Shown piece by piece: positions 9,163-18,584 of a DNA stretch of 64,000 nt. The stretch comes from Rhynchopus euleeides (taxonomy: Eukaryota > Euglenozoa > Diplonemea > Diplonemida > Diplonemidae): positions 1,054,001-1,118,000 of the forward strand of contig OY723313.1 of NCBI GenBank assembly GCA_963210315.1. The letters run 5' to 3'. A program made the position numbers and the translations under genes. Below the pieces are notes generated by a model. It worked only from the letters and a program-made list of their open reading frames with translations, made no database searches and had not been told where the DNA came from. How positions within the stretch are numbered: the first letter of the stretch is position 1; each line of letters opens with the position of its first letter.

Positions 9163-11876
9163 ATGAGGGTCGCTCTTCTGCTTTGCGCTGCTGCGGCGGC
9201 GTCTGCGATGTCTGTGTCGCATGTGGACCTTCTCAGGGCACACACGCGGCGCCCCGGCGCCGGGTCCCCGCTGCTGGCGGAGACGAAGGACGAGGTGTTC
9301 TCCGCGATCAACCGCTTCATGCACGCAGGGAAGTGGAGGTCCAAGGCCTGCGAGGCATTCACACTCGCAGAGCTGGAGGCTGTGGAATCTGCTGTTGCTG
9401 CCCACACCGCTGCGGAGCTCGACGGCCTGTACAAGGCGAAGGGCGACCGCAGGGCTCTGCTGCCGAACGCACCGCTCCCCCGCCACCCCACGCACAGCGC
9501 CGAGCACAACACCACGCGTGACGGGCACTGTGCCTACGTGCTGATGCGCTGGGCACACCACATCCCCTCGGAGGCACGTGAGCTGCTGCACAAGGCTGGT
9601 GTGGCCCTGCCGCTGATGCCTGCGTCCGGCCCCCAGGAGACGTCTGACGAGACGTACAACCTGAAGGTGTCGTGCACCGCCTGCCACTACCTCAACAACA
9701 AGGAGAGCAAGGAGGTGGCACAGCGTCCGCGCAGCGCAGCCGAGCCCCCCATCCCGCGGTGGGGTGGGAACAACGAGACCCTCGCCTTCCAGGTGAAGGT
9801 GAACATGACAGATATCGGTGATGCTCCCGGATCTCACTGGCAGTTTGACTACTACTACAACGCCACGCAGGGTGTGTCTGTGTACGACCACCTGGCAGGT
9901 CAGAATGACTCGGTGTGCCGTGTCGCGGTGAAGGAGGGCGAGCCGTGCAGGATCCTGTTTGCCAACAACGGGAACTGCTACATCAAGTCCGAGAAGAGGT
10001 GCTGCCACTACGTCGCCCTCCTGTGGGGTGCGGTGCGCAGTGAGTGGCTGTTCACCACCGACAGCAGCTACCGCGGGGTCAGCAACATCAGCGGCTACGC
10101 TGTTGATGAGTGGTTCGTGCAGGCCATGTATGACAACCACTACTACGCCACCGCGGACACTGCACAGCTTCCCGTGCGGTTCATGGAGCACGTGAATGGC
10201 AACCTGAAGCAGTGGGACTTCGACCTGTCCACCTACAAGACGGAGACGCTCGCCTCTGACTTCTTTGACGTCCCCTCGGACTGTCGGATGCCTTGCCTGT
10301 AGTGCGGTTAAAGTGACGCGTTGGTGGCGTTGGTGGTGGTGCTAGTGTGCAGCCTTGCACCATGATGCAGCACACCGCCACTCACCAAGTTACCAGCGAA
10401 GAGAAGGGTACCCTTCCTCTTCCGTCTGTGCCCTCGATCCCACCATCTTGCGACCACCTTCGGGGCTTCGCCTTGTTTTTAGTAGAACGTGCAAACCACC
10501 TGCGTACATTCACCTTCCTTCTGGAGATCAGCGCCCCGGTTGCACAAACAAACACATTACGTACCGCCGGACCCTAGGATTGTCTGCGCTTTTGTGCAGA
10601 CAACCTTTCACATACCCACACCCTTGTGCCCTGCCCTCTTGCCCTGACCCCGCGTTGGCTGGAGATGGAGCGAAATGTACAGCATCCATGTTTGCCTTTC
10701 CTTGATCTTACCCTGCTGTTCATTTTGCCTTCCCCACCTCCAGCGGAGTGCAGGGGAGGTGTGATGGGGCGGTGTGTGGCTTGCGAGGAGGGGGTGGTAC
10801 TGCACCAAGAGCAGATGCTCGGTGTGTTCTGCGCTCATCCCGCTTCCATTGTTTCTATCTTGGGGTGTGTGTGTGTGTGATTTTCAGGTCCGGGTGGCCA
10901 CAGTTGTTGCGGCACCCACCCGGCATACTCCTTGTTGAAAAGTTCCTTTCGTCTCGACTATGACCCCCAACCGACGTCAGCACACATTTTGCTGTCCGAG
11001 TGTTTCCAGGTGCGAAAACCCGTGTGTTGTCAATGCCGCTGCCTTCCGTGTTGTTTTATCGGACCAGGTGAGTGGTGTGATTTTGTGTGTTGCGCCGTTT
11101 CTGTGTGGCGACACCACGGGGGCGCGGTGTCCATGCCATCATTTCACTGAACCAGGTGATGCGGCTACCTTATCGCTGGACTCCAGGTGTGAGTTCTGTG
11201 GATACTGGGACGAACCGCGTCGAGTGCAGATGATGTGCTGCTCAAAACAAAACGCAACAAACCAACCTAGTGTAGTTGGTCTTCTTAGTAGATAGTCTTC
11301 CGTGTGTGTGCCATTCCATTCCGAGTGGTAAATGTGTGCCACCGGCTTGCTTTGGAGTTCGTCAAGTTAATCGTGTCTTTGTGCAGATCATAATCTCGCA
11401 AGTCACAAACGCTGAGTGCATCCACATCTGCACACCTCAGAGCCTTTGAGTCTCTGTGTGTGCTCCTGTTGGTGTTGGAGGTGTGTGGCAACCTCTGTGG
11501 GTCTTTTTTCCGGCAGAGGCAAGCAAAACTGTAAAGAGCACTGCCGTCACACTGAAGGCTTCTTCTGGTGTAGTATGTTGCTACCCTCTCTGCTTGTGGA
11601 GCAGACACGGGGCTCTGAGGCCCGTGCAGCCCTCCCCACACGACAGAGCCCGCCTCCCCTACCCCTCCCTCCTCCGCTCTCTCTGGCAACAGGGAGAAGC
11701 GGATCCAACAAATCAACGACATGGCGACACAAGAACGCGCTGGCTCGCCCGCCCCCAACCCGACCCCCCCGCCCGCTTTTTTGGAAACAGTTCTTCTGGC
11801 CTGCCAGGAATGTGGCGTCTTTCAGTGGTTTCAAATCAGCGGGGTGGGCTTCTTTGCGTTCACCAGCAATGCTAGC
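9078..11876. repeat. Tandem duplication unit B (about 2.8 kb)
   Basis: The unit runs from ATTGATGG at 9078 through the gene and its 3' flank to GCTAGC at 11876. At 11877 the next unit starts again with ATTGATGG, a clean head-to-tail junction. Unit C continues to about 14530 before similarity is lost. Unit A lacks the first 80 bp and starts at its gene's ATG. Confidence 0.8.
9163..10302 (+). CDS. Secreted glycoprotein, tandem copy B
   Basis: A 379-residue paralogue of the 4891 gene with the same signal peptide and cysteine and sequon pattern. Differences from copy A are few (for example KWRSK for KWKAK, DIGDAPG for DIDKAPG, HYVALL for HHADLL). The 5' flank matches copy C rather than copy A, while the 3' half of the protein matches copy A rather than copy C, so the three copies are a mosaic. 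The product is expected to be secreted. The family assignment has the same weakness as for copy A. Confidence 0.85.
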   Translation: MRVALLLCAAAAASAMSVSHVDLLRAHTRRPGAGSPLLAETKDEVFSAINRFMHAGKWRSKACEAFTLAELEAVESAVAAHTAAELDGLYKAKGDRRALLPNAPLPRHPTHSAEHNTTRDGHCAYVLMRWAHHIPSEARELLHKAGVALPLMPASGPQETSDETYNLKVSCTACHYLNNKESKEVAQRPRSAAEPPIPRWGGNNETLAFQVKVNMTDIGDAPGSHWQFDYYYNATQGVSVYDHLAGQNDSVCRVAVKEGEPCRILFANNGNCYIKSEKRCCHYVALLWGAVRSEWLFTTDSSYRGVSNISGYAVDEWFVQAMYDNHYYATADTAQLPVRFMEHVNGNLKQWDFDLSTYKTETLASDFFDVPSDCRMPCL

Positions 11877-11956
11877 ATTGATGGTGGCGTACTTTTCTGT
11901 ACACATATGCACACGCAACAACAGACAGCAGCACCCCTGCCCACCCCTGAGCAACG

Positions 11957-13096
11957 ATGAGGGTCGCTCTTCTGCTTTGCGCTGCTGCGGCGGCGTCTGC
12001 GATGTCTGTGTCGCATGTGGACCTTCTCAGGGCACACACGCGGCGCCCCGGCGCCGGGTCCCCGCTGCTGGCGGAGACGAAGGACGAGGTGTTCTCTGCG
12101 ATCAACCGCTTCATGCACGCAGGGAAGTGGAAGGCCAAGGCCTGCGAGGCATTCACACTCGCAGAGCTGGAGGCTGTGGAGTCTGCTGTTGCTGCCCACA
12201 CCGCTGCGGAGCTCGACGGCCTGTACAAGGCGAAGGGTGACCGCAGGGCTCTGCTGCCGAGCGCACCGCTCCCCCGCCACCCCACGCACAGCGCCGAGCA
12301 CAACACCACGCGTGACGGGCACTGTGCCTACGTGCTGATGCGCTGGGCGCACCACATCCCCTCGGAGGCACGTGAGCTGCTGCACAAGGCTGGTGTGGCC
12401 CTGCCGCTGATGCCTGCGTCCGGCCCCCAGGAGACGTCTGACGAGACGTACAACCTGAAGGTGTCGTGCACCGCCTGCCACTACCTCAACAACAAGGAGA
12501 GCAAGGAGGTGGCACAGCGCCCGCGCAGCGCAGCCGAGCCCCCCATCCCGCGGTGGGGTGGGAACAACGAGACCCTCGCCTTCCAAGTGAAGGTGAACAT
12601 GACGGACATCTCTGACTCCCCCGACCACCCCAGGTGGCAGTTTGACTACTACTACAACGCCACGCAGGGTGTGTCTGTGTACGACCACCTGGCAGGGCAG
12701 GATGATGAGGTGTGCCGCGTCTCGGTGAAGCAGGGCGAGCCGTGCAGGATCCTGTTTGCCAACAACGGGAACTGCTACATCAAGTCCGAGAAGAAGTGCT
12801 GCCACTACGCCGCCCTCAAGTGGGGTGCGGTGCGCAGCGAGTGGCTGTTCACCGAGAGCAGCTACAGCGGGGCCACCAACGTCAGCGGCTACGCTGTTGA
12901 TGAGTGGTTCAAGCAGGGCGCGTCTGACAACCACTACTACGCCACCGCGAACGCCGCACAGCTTCCCGTGCGCTACATGGAGCACAAGAATGGCAAGCTG
13001 AAGCAGTGGGACTTCGACCTGTCCACCTACAAGACGGAGACGCTCGCCTCTGACTTCTTCGACGTCCCCTCGGACTGCTGGATGCCTTGCATGTAG
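11957..13096 (+). CDS. Secreted glycoprotein, tandem copy C (diverged 3' half)
   Basis: A 379-residue paralogue. About the first 210 codons are almost identical to copies A and B. From MTDISDSPDHPRW onward it has many replacements (QDDEVCRVSVKQ, TESSYSGATN, EWFKQGASDNHYYATANAAQ, EHKNGKLK, CWMPCM), yet it keeps the cysteines and the C-terminal WDFDLSTYKTETLASDFFD block. The NDS sequon is lost and NIS becomes NVS. This pattern suggests gene conversion of the 5' half or selection on the 3' half. The signal peptide is intact. The start is fixed by similarity to the other copies. Confidence 0.85.
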   Translation: MRVALLLCAAAAASAMSVSHVDLLRAHTRRPGAGSPLLAETKDEVFSAINRFMHAGKWKAKACEAFTLAELEAVESAVAAHTAAELDGLYKAKGDRRALLPSAPLPRHPTHSAEHNTTRDGHCAYVLMRWAHHIPSEARELLHKAGVALPLMPASGPQETSDETYNLKVSCTACHYLNNKESKEVAQRPRSAAEPPIPRWGGNNETLAFQVKVNMTDISDSPDHPRWQFDYYYNATQGVSVYDHLAGQDDEVCRVSVKQGEPCRILFANNGNCYIKSEKKCCHYAALKWGAVRSEWLFTESSYSGATNVSGYAVDEWFKQGASDNHYYATANAAQLPVRYMEHKNGKLKQWDFDLSTYKTETLASDFFDVPSDCWMPCM

Positions 13097-14806
13097 GGCG
13101 GCACAGTGGCGTGGTGGTGGTGTTAGTGTGCAGCCTTTTGCGACACACGCACTATAATGCAGCACACCGCCACTCACCAAGTTACCAGCGAAGAGAAGGG
13201 ACCCCTTCCTCTTCCGTTCTATGCCCCGTATCCCCTCCCTGTCTACTACCTACCACCTTCGGGGGTTCACTTCTTGCGCTTTTTTACTCCAACCCTTCGC
13301 ATACCCGCACCCTTGTGCCTGCCCTCTCTTGTCCTGACCCCGCGTTGGCTGGAGATGGAGCGAAATGTACAGCATCCATGTTTGTCTTTCCGCTTTTTTC
13401 TTGTCCTGCTGTTCATTTTGCCTTCGCCGCCTCCAGCGGAGTGCAGGGGAGGTGTGATGGGGCGGTGTGTGGCTTGCGAGGAGGGGGTGGTACTGCACCA
13501 AGAGCAGATGCTCGGTGTGTTCTGCGCTCATCCCGCTTCCGTTGTTTCTATCTTGGGGTGTGTGTGTTTGTGTGATTTTCAGGTCCGGGTGGCCACAGTT
13601 GTTGCGGCACCCACCCGGCATACTCCTTGTTGAAAAGTTCCTTTCGTCTCGACTATGACCCCCAACCGACGTCAGCACCCATTTTGCTGCCCGAGTGTTT
13701 CCAGGTGCGAAAACCCGTGTGTTGTCAATGCCGCTGCCTTCCGTGTTGTTTTATCGGACCAGGTGAGTGATGTGTGTTTTGTGTGTTGTGCAGTTTCTGT
13801 GTGGCGACACCACGGGGGCGCGGTGTGCATGCCAACCATCGTACATCCGGCCAGAGGAGCAAGGGTGGAAAGGGAGGTGCTTCCTCTGCATAGCCACCCG
13901 ATTTCACTGAACCAGGTGCTGGGTGTGCGTTCCTGTGGATACCGAGAACGGGAGGAACCCGCATCGAGTGCAGATGATGCGCTGTTCAAAACAAAGCGCA
14001 AAAAGCCATTCTACGTGTGTATGCCATTCCATTTCGAGTGGGTAAAAAGTGTGCAACCGGCATGCTTGGAGTTAGTCAAGTCAACTGTGTCCCTGTGTAG
14101 ATCATAACCTCGCAAGTCACAAACGCTGAGTGCATCCACATCTGCACACCTCAGAGCCTTTGAGTCTCTGTGTGTGATCCTGTTGGTGTTGGAGGTGTGT
14201 GGCAACCTCTGCGGGTCTTGTCCGGCAGAGGCAAGCAAAACTGTTAAAGAGCTCTGCCCTCACCCTGAAGGCTTCTTCTGGTGTGGTACGTCCTGCTACC
14301 CTCTCTGCTTGTGGAGCAGACACGGGGCTCTGAGGCCCGTGCAGCCCTCCCCACACGACAGAGCCCGCCTCCCCTACCCCTCCCTCCTCCAACCGCACCG
14401 CTCTCTCTTCTGGCAATGGGAGGGAGAAGCGGGTCCAAACCAACGACATGGTGACACAAGAACGCGCTGGCTCGCCCGCCCCCAACCCGACCCCCACCCG
14501 CTTTTTTTTGGAAACAGTTCTTCTGGCCTGGGCTCCTGATCTCTAGCAAAAAGGAGGCTGCTTTGGCAACACATGTGCTCATACCCCTGTCCCCCCCCCC
14601 CCTCCCCAAATCAATTCTACATTCTACTCTTTACCCCCCCTCCCCATGGATGCGAACACCTGTCACCCTCACCACCACCTCTACAGAACACACACTGCCC
14701 CAGGGTCGGGTGGGGTAGCCCCGCCTCCCCTGTGGGCTCTGCGTCAGTTCCACACCACACAAGCCGGGCACACCGCAGCGATAGGGCTTGATCACCCGGT
14801 CCCACC
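13097..14806. other. 3' flank of copy C and spacer before the pseudokinase gene
   Basis: The flank 13097-14530 is the diverged third copy of the repeated 3' sequence, with several indels relative to copies A and B. From 14530 to 14806 the sequence is unique, with a C run at 14589-14601. No gene is supported. Confidence 0.5.
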
Positions 14807-17800
14807 ATGCCCACCGCTGTGCGGGACCATGCGGTGCACGCCTCCACACCCGCCCTCCGCAAAGGCACAGTGTCCGTCAGTTGCGTGCATGGCCCGGGGG
14901 GGAGACCGTCGCTGTCACGCCAGACATCTGACACGCCGCGGGGCGTGAGCCCGCAGGAGCCGGAGCAGCAGGAGGCTGTGCGGGGCGACTCCCTGCAGTC
15001 GCTCCACCCCCCTTCGGAGCCTGTGTCGCGGCACGAGCTGGTCAGGGTGCAGCGTGTGCAGGGTGCGAACAGCCACACCGCACGCTCCTGCTCCGAGTCT
15101 TACGAATCCCTCGGGGAGGACGCACACCCATACGACACCGCGCGCCACACCGCACCGATGGACGCCGCGCAGCACCACACGGCACCCACCTCCACCTCCT
15201 CCCTCCCGCTCGGCTGCTTCGACCTCAGCCAGCTCACCGACGCCACCGACTCCCTGGAGCTCCGCCACACCGCCACCACAGCCTCCTCCGGCCGCGCCGC
15301 CGCCCACGCCCCGCCGCCGCCAACCCTCCACTACTCCCTGGAGCTGTCGGAGGCGGCGGAGTCCACATCCGACGCAGCGTCGCATCCCGACACCCCACAC
15401 CACTCCGCCTCCACACAGGTGGCAGCGGGCCCGGCTGAGCTGGGGATCGGGCTGCCTGAAGAAGACGTGCAGCAGACACCTGTTCTGGGGGTCGTCAGCA
15501 GCAGCAGCAGCAGTATTGAACATATCGCTGACTGCATACCCTGTCCCGACGCTGAGCAGGGTGGCGCGGAAGGTGGTGGGGGCGTGCTGCCCCCGTCGCC
15601 CTCCGACGCGACCTCGCTGGGGGCGTCGCCCATCGCTCCGTCGCCTTCCGTGGCACCCGGGCCTGCTCAGCGAGGGGTTGCGGCTGCTGCAGCAGCGTCA
15701 CCGCCTCCGGAGGTGTGGGGTGCAGGGGAGGACCCTTTTCTGTCGCTCCGCCTGTCGGGGCCTGGCGCTGCGGGGGGGGGCTCTCGCCAGCAGCAGCAGC
15801 AACCCCGGGCAGACGGGCACTCCGTCAGCAGCGCGCCCCACAGGTCTGCCAGTGGCGGGGGCGCCGCCCTCAGCAGCACAGGGTTCGGCAGCGACGATGC
15901 CCGGCACAGCCACAGCCACAGCCAGCAGCATCACACCATTCCCTCGCCAGAGCCCCTCGCCCCCACGGCGGCTCCCGCCCCTCCTGCCGAAGAAGATGCA
16001 GCGGTGGAGGCGGAGGCGGTGCCCCACCACCACCACCACCACCGCCGCAGCTACCTCCGGTCCCACCCGGAACCCCAGCGTCCGGGCCACGCCCAGAATC
16101 ACATATCTGGGGGCAGTGTCGCGTCTGCTGCTGCCGCCACACCCTCCCCCTCCCCCCCGCCAACCCCAGCCCCGACTGCGCAGTCTGCAACGCCCGAGGT
16201 GGAGGCAGAGGCTGCTTCAGTCTCAGGGTGTGGTGTGTCGCCACCGCTCGCCCCACCGCTGGCGGAGCCGGTGTCGGCCGTGTCACTCATCACCCACGTC
16301 GAGGCGGGGGAGATGTGCCGCTCCCCTTCGGCTGGGGCAGGGTGGTCTCCCACCGCGGCGGTGGCGGCTGTGGCAGCGGTGGCGGCACACCCGCCTTCGC
16401 CATTCAGCGTGGCGGTGTCGGCCTCCGTGGGGGTGCAGGCGGTGCCCAGAGGGGTGTCACGCGGGGTGTCCTGCTCTGAGGATTTCTCCTGCAGGCAGTG
16501 CGCCGAGCTGCAGGGGCAGCTGGACACCTCCGTGAGGGAGAACGTCACCCTCAGCCAGGAGAATCACGCCCTGCGCCTCCGCCTGAAGAACCTGCAGGGC
16601 TCCATCCTGTCCGACCTGATCCGGTTGAAAAACAGAGGCGCCGTCGCGATGGCTTCCGCCGCTGCAGTCGCCGCCGCATCAGCGGACCCTCCGGGAGACG
16701 CCGACACAACCAGCTGTGGAATCAGCAGATGCGACTCCGCTCCCTTGAGCACCATGGGGGGCATCACAGAGGGTGGATCACCACCCCCGCCACGCGTGGG
16801 AGGGTCCCTTCCGGCGGAGCCGGTGGTGGTGGGGCCGCGTGGGGGTGGCAGCGGCAAGCCTGCGAAATCGCTCCCCACCCCACACAAGCCGGTGCCGGAG
16901 GCTCGGATTAGCGGGGATGACGCAGGCATGAGCACCACAGGGGGGGCTAGCGAGGGGGACTGCCCCGCGGGGGTGGTGGTGGCGGAGGGGGGGCGTGGGG
17001 GCAGCGTGTCGCCCTGCCCGCCCCCTGTGGCGCACTGCGTCGCCACGGTGGAGGCGGTGTCGCCCCCACCGGGGGTGCGGCAGCGGCACCGCCGCAGCCA
17101 GCAGGGGGAGCCGGCGGTGGGCAGAGGCGCTGCTGCATCACCCCTCGACATCCCCGCAGAGCTGGTCAGCGGCACGTCAGTCGTCAAAGAGGGGAGAGTT
17201 GCCACGGGCGGGGCTCGAGGCCCTCCTGTCGCGGTGGATGCCTTGCTGGACCTCCACATGCCATGCCCTCCCGGGAGATCCGCCGATGCACACCGCTATC
17301 TTGTCGAGGCGTTCTTCAAGGGGAAGCCCCCCAAAAGAGGTGTGCAGGTGGAGTTGATCCTCCTGCAGGAGCATGGAGGTGGCGGTGGTGAGGTGGGTGA
17401 AACCCACCGCCGCGTCGTGCAGCTCCTGCGGGATATGTCGGTGGGGTCCGGTGGGGCGCTCCTGCGTGTGCTGGGTGTGGCTGCGATGTGGGGTGGGCTG
17501 TACGCTGTCGCGGAGAGGAGCGGTGCGGCGGACACCCTGCAGAGCTACGTCCACCGCAGGAGGGTGGCCGGATCCCCCTTCACCCAAGGGGAGGTGCTGG
17601 CGATCGCGCGGAAGATTCTGGATGGCCTGGTTGAGATCCACGGGCATTGCCCACACCGCGACCTGTCCAGCCTGCAGGTGGTCATCACAGGGGACCCCTA
17701 TGTGACAGGGTATACCAGCGTGAAGCTTCGGCGCTATGGCCTGACGCGCGCCCCTCCGCTGATCGAGTTCACAAGCCCGGAGTCGATGCGGACGCGCTCC

Positions 17801-18109
17801 TTCAGCAAGGAGAACGACATGTGGAGTTTCGGCGCCATCATGTTTGAGGTGGTGACCTATGGCACTGTGCAGGCCTTCCAGGGCAGCACGCAGGCGGATA
17901 TCAAGCGGGAGGTGCTGGGGAAAGCTGCCAGGGGGTCGCATATCTTCGTGCGTCCTGAGGGGTGTTCCCAGGCCCTGTGGGATCACGTGCTGCTCCCGTG
18001 CTTCGGGAAGGCGGCGTCGAGACCGACTGCGGCGGAGCTGGCGGCTCGGATCGACCGTGCGTCGCTGCGGACAGATTTTGACGTGCCGATTCCACAGCAG
18101 CAGGGATAA
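14807..18109 (+). CDS. Low-complexity protein with leucine zipper and C-terminal pseudokinase
   Basis: A single-exon gene of 1100 codons with a good start context (ACCATGC). Residues 1-560 are Ser/Pro/His/Ala-rich with poly-Ser, poly-Gln and a His run near codon 408. Residues of about 565-605 (CAELQGQLDTSVRENV and following leucines) look like a short coiled coil. The last ~290 residues have a protein-kinase-like layout: an HRDL catalytic loop (H950-R951-D952), an RYG where DFG is expected (976-978), SPES for the APE motif, and DMWSFGAIMFEVVTYG for the helix-F segment. The catalytic-loop Lys and Asn are replaced (HRDLSSLQ), the DFG aspartate is absent, and no clear VAIK lysine is visible. I infer a catalytically dead kinase used as a scaffold or switch. 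Substrates and partners are unknown. Confidence 0.8.
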   Translation: MPTAVRDHAVHASTPALRKGTVSVSCVHGPGGRPSLSRQTSDTPRGVSPQEPEQQEAVRGDSLQSLHPPSEPVSRHELVRVQRVQGANSHTARSCSESYESLGEDAHPYDTARHTAPMDAAQHHTAPTSTSSLPLGCFDLSQLTDATDSLELRHTATTASSGRAAAHAPPPPTLHYSLELSEAAESTSDAASHPDTPHHSASTQVAAGPAELGIGLPEEDVQQTPVLGVVSSSSSSIEHIADCIPCPDAEQGGAEGGGGVLPPSPSDATSLGASPIAPSPSVAPGPAQRGVAAAAAASPPPEVWGAGEDPFLSLRLSGPGAAGGGSRQQQQQPRADGHSVSSAPHRSASGGGAALSSTGFGSDDARHSHSHSQQHHTIPSPEPLAPTAAPAPPAEEDAAVEAEAVPHHHHHHRRSYLRSHPEPQRPGHAQNHISGGSVASAAAATPSPSPPPTPAPTAQSATPEVEAEAASVSGCGVSPPLAPPLAEPVSAVSLITHVEAGEMCRSPSAGAGWSPTAAVAAVAAVAAHPPSPFSVAVSASVGVQAVPRGVSRGVSCSEDFSCRQCAELQGQLDTSVRENVTLSQENHALRLRLKNLQGSILSDLIRLKNRGAVAMASAAAVAAASADPPGDADTTSCGISRCDSAPLSTMGGITEGGSPPPPRVGGSLPAEPVVVGPRGGGSGKPAKSLPTPHKPVPEARISGDDAGMSTTGGASEGDCPAGVVVAEGGRGGSVSPCPPPVAHCVATVEAVSPPPGVRQRHRRSQQGEPAVGRGAAASPLDIPAELVSGTSVVKEGRVATGGARGPPVAVDALLDLHMPCPPGRSADAHRYLVEAFFKGKPPKRGVQVELILLQEHGGGGGEVGETHRRVVQLLRDMSVGSGGALLRVLGVAAMWGGLYAVAERSGAADTLQSYVHRRRVAGSPFTQGEVLAIARKILDGLVEIHGHCPHRDLSSLQVVITGDPYVTGYTSVKLRRYGLTRAPPLIEFTSPESMRTRSFSKENDMWSFGAIMFEVVTYGTVQAFQGSTQADIKREVLGKAARGSHIFVRPEGCSQALWDHVLLPCFGKAASRPTAAELAARIDRASLRTDFDVPIPQQQG

Positions 18110-18492
18110 TTCCTCATGTGTAGGTTTATTATACCGTGGAGCAGCCGGTTCTGCGTTCAACCTATACCCTCCTCCGCCCCCCCCTCCCCCCCAGAGAAGC
18201 ATTTGTCTTGAACTAACCTACCACCCCCCTCCCCCACTAGATCTCAGACCCGCCCCCCCCTGCGATTTGACTGAAGCGCGGGGTGATCGCAATGCATAAT
18301 CCTAGACGACGCTTAGAAAACGGAAACAACGAATAGCGACTCACCAACGCCTCACTCCCGCAGACCTGTGGAGGAAGCCCTACGCCCCGACCATACATAC
18401 CCTCCCCCGGAGGGGAGGGGGAAGGGGGAGGGGGGGGGAGGGGGGGCGGGGTGTCGTGGCTTTTGCCATGACCCTCTCGCGCACTATTTTCT

Positions 18493-18496
<4 letters not shown>
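18110..18496. other. Spacer between convergent pseudokinase gene and LINE-A
   Basis: No gene is seen. It contains C-rich and G-rich runs (about 18160-18190, 18230-18260 and 18401-18452) and lies between the 3' end of the plus-strand gene and the 3' end of the minus-strand retrotransposon. Confidence 0.5.

Positions 18497-18526
<30 letters not shown>
18497..18526. repeat. CT microsatellite, probable 3' tail of LINE-A
   Basis: About 15 CT units. Read on the minus strand this is a (GA)n tract placed about 60 bp after the ORF2 stop of LINE-A, where a non-LTR element would carry its 3' tail. A simple repeat instead of poly-A as a 3' tail is known for several LINE clades; here it is inference. Confidence 0.6.
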
Positions 18527-18529
<3 letters not shown>

Positions 18530-18584
18530 TGCTTATAGTGTGAATATCCCCGAAACGAAAATACTCGCACCCCAAGGGTGTCGT

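Noticed and set aside
11831..13180. Reverse-strand open frame of 449 codons over secreted copy C (similar ones over copies A and B)
   Set aside because: The same antisense frame appears over all three paralogues simply because the sense codons are shared; no start, motif or splice evidence.
17177..18202. Reverse-strand 341-codon frame over the pseudokinase
   Set aside because: Shadow of the sense kinase domain, which has recognisable motifs.
18497..18526. CT repeat as a regulatory element of the pseudokinase gene
   Set aside because: Its position right after the LINE-A ORF2 stop fits a retrotransposon tail better.
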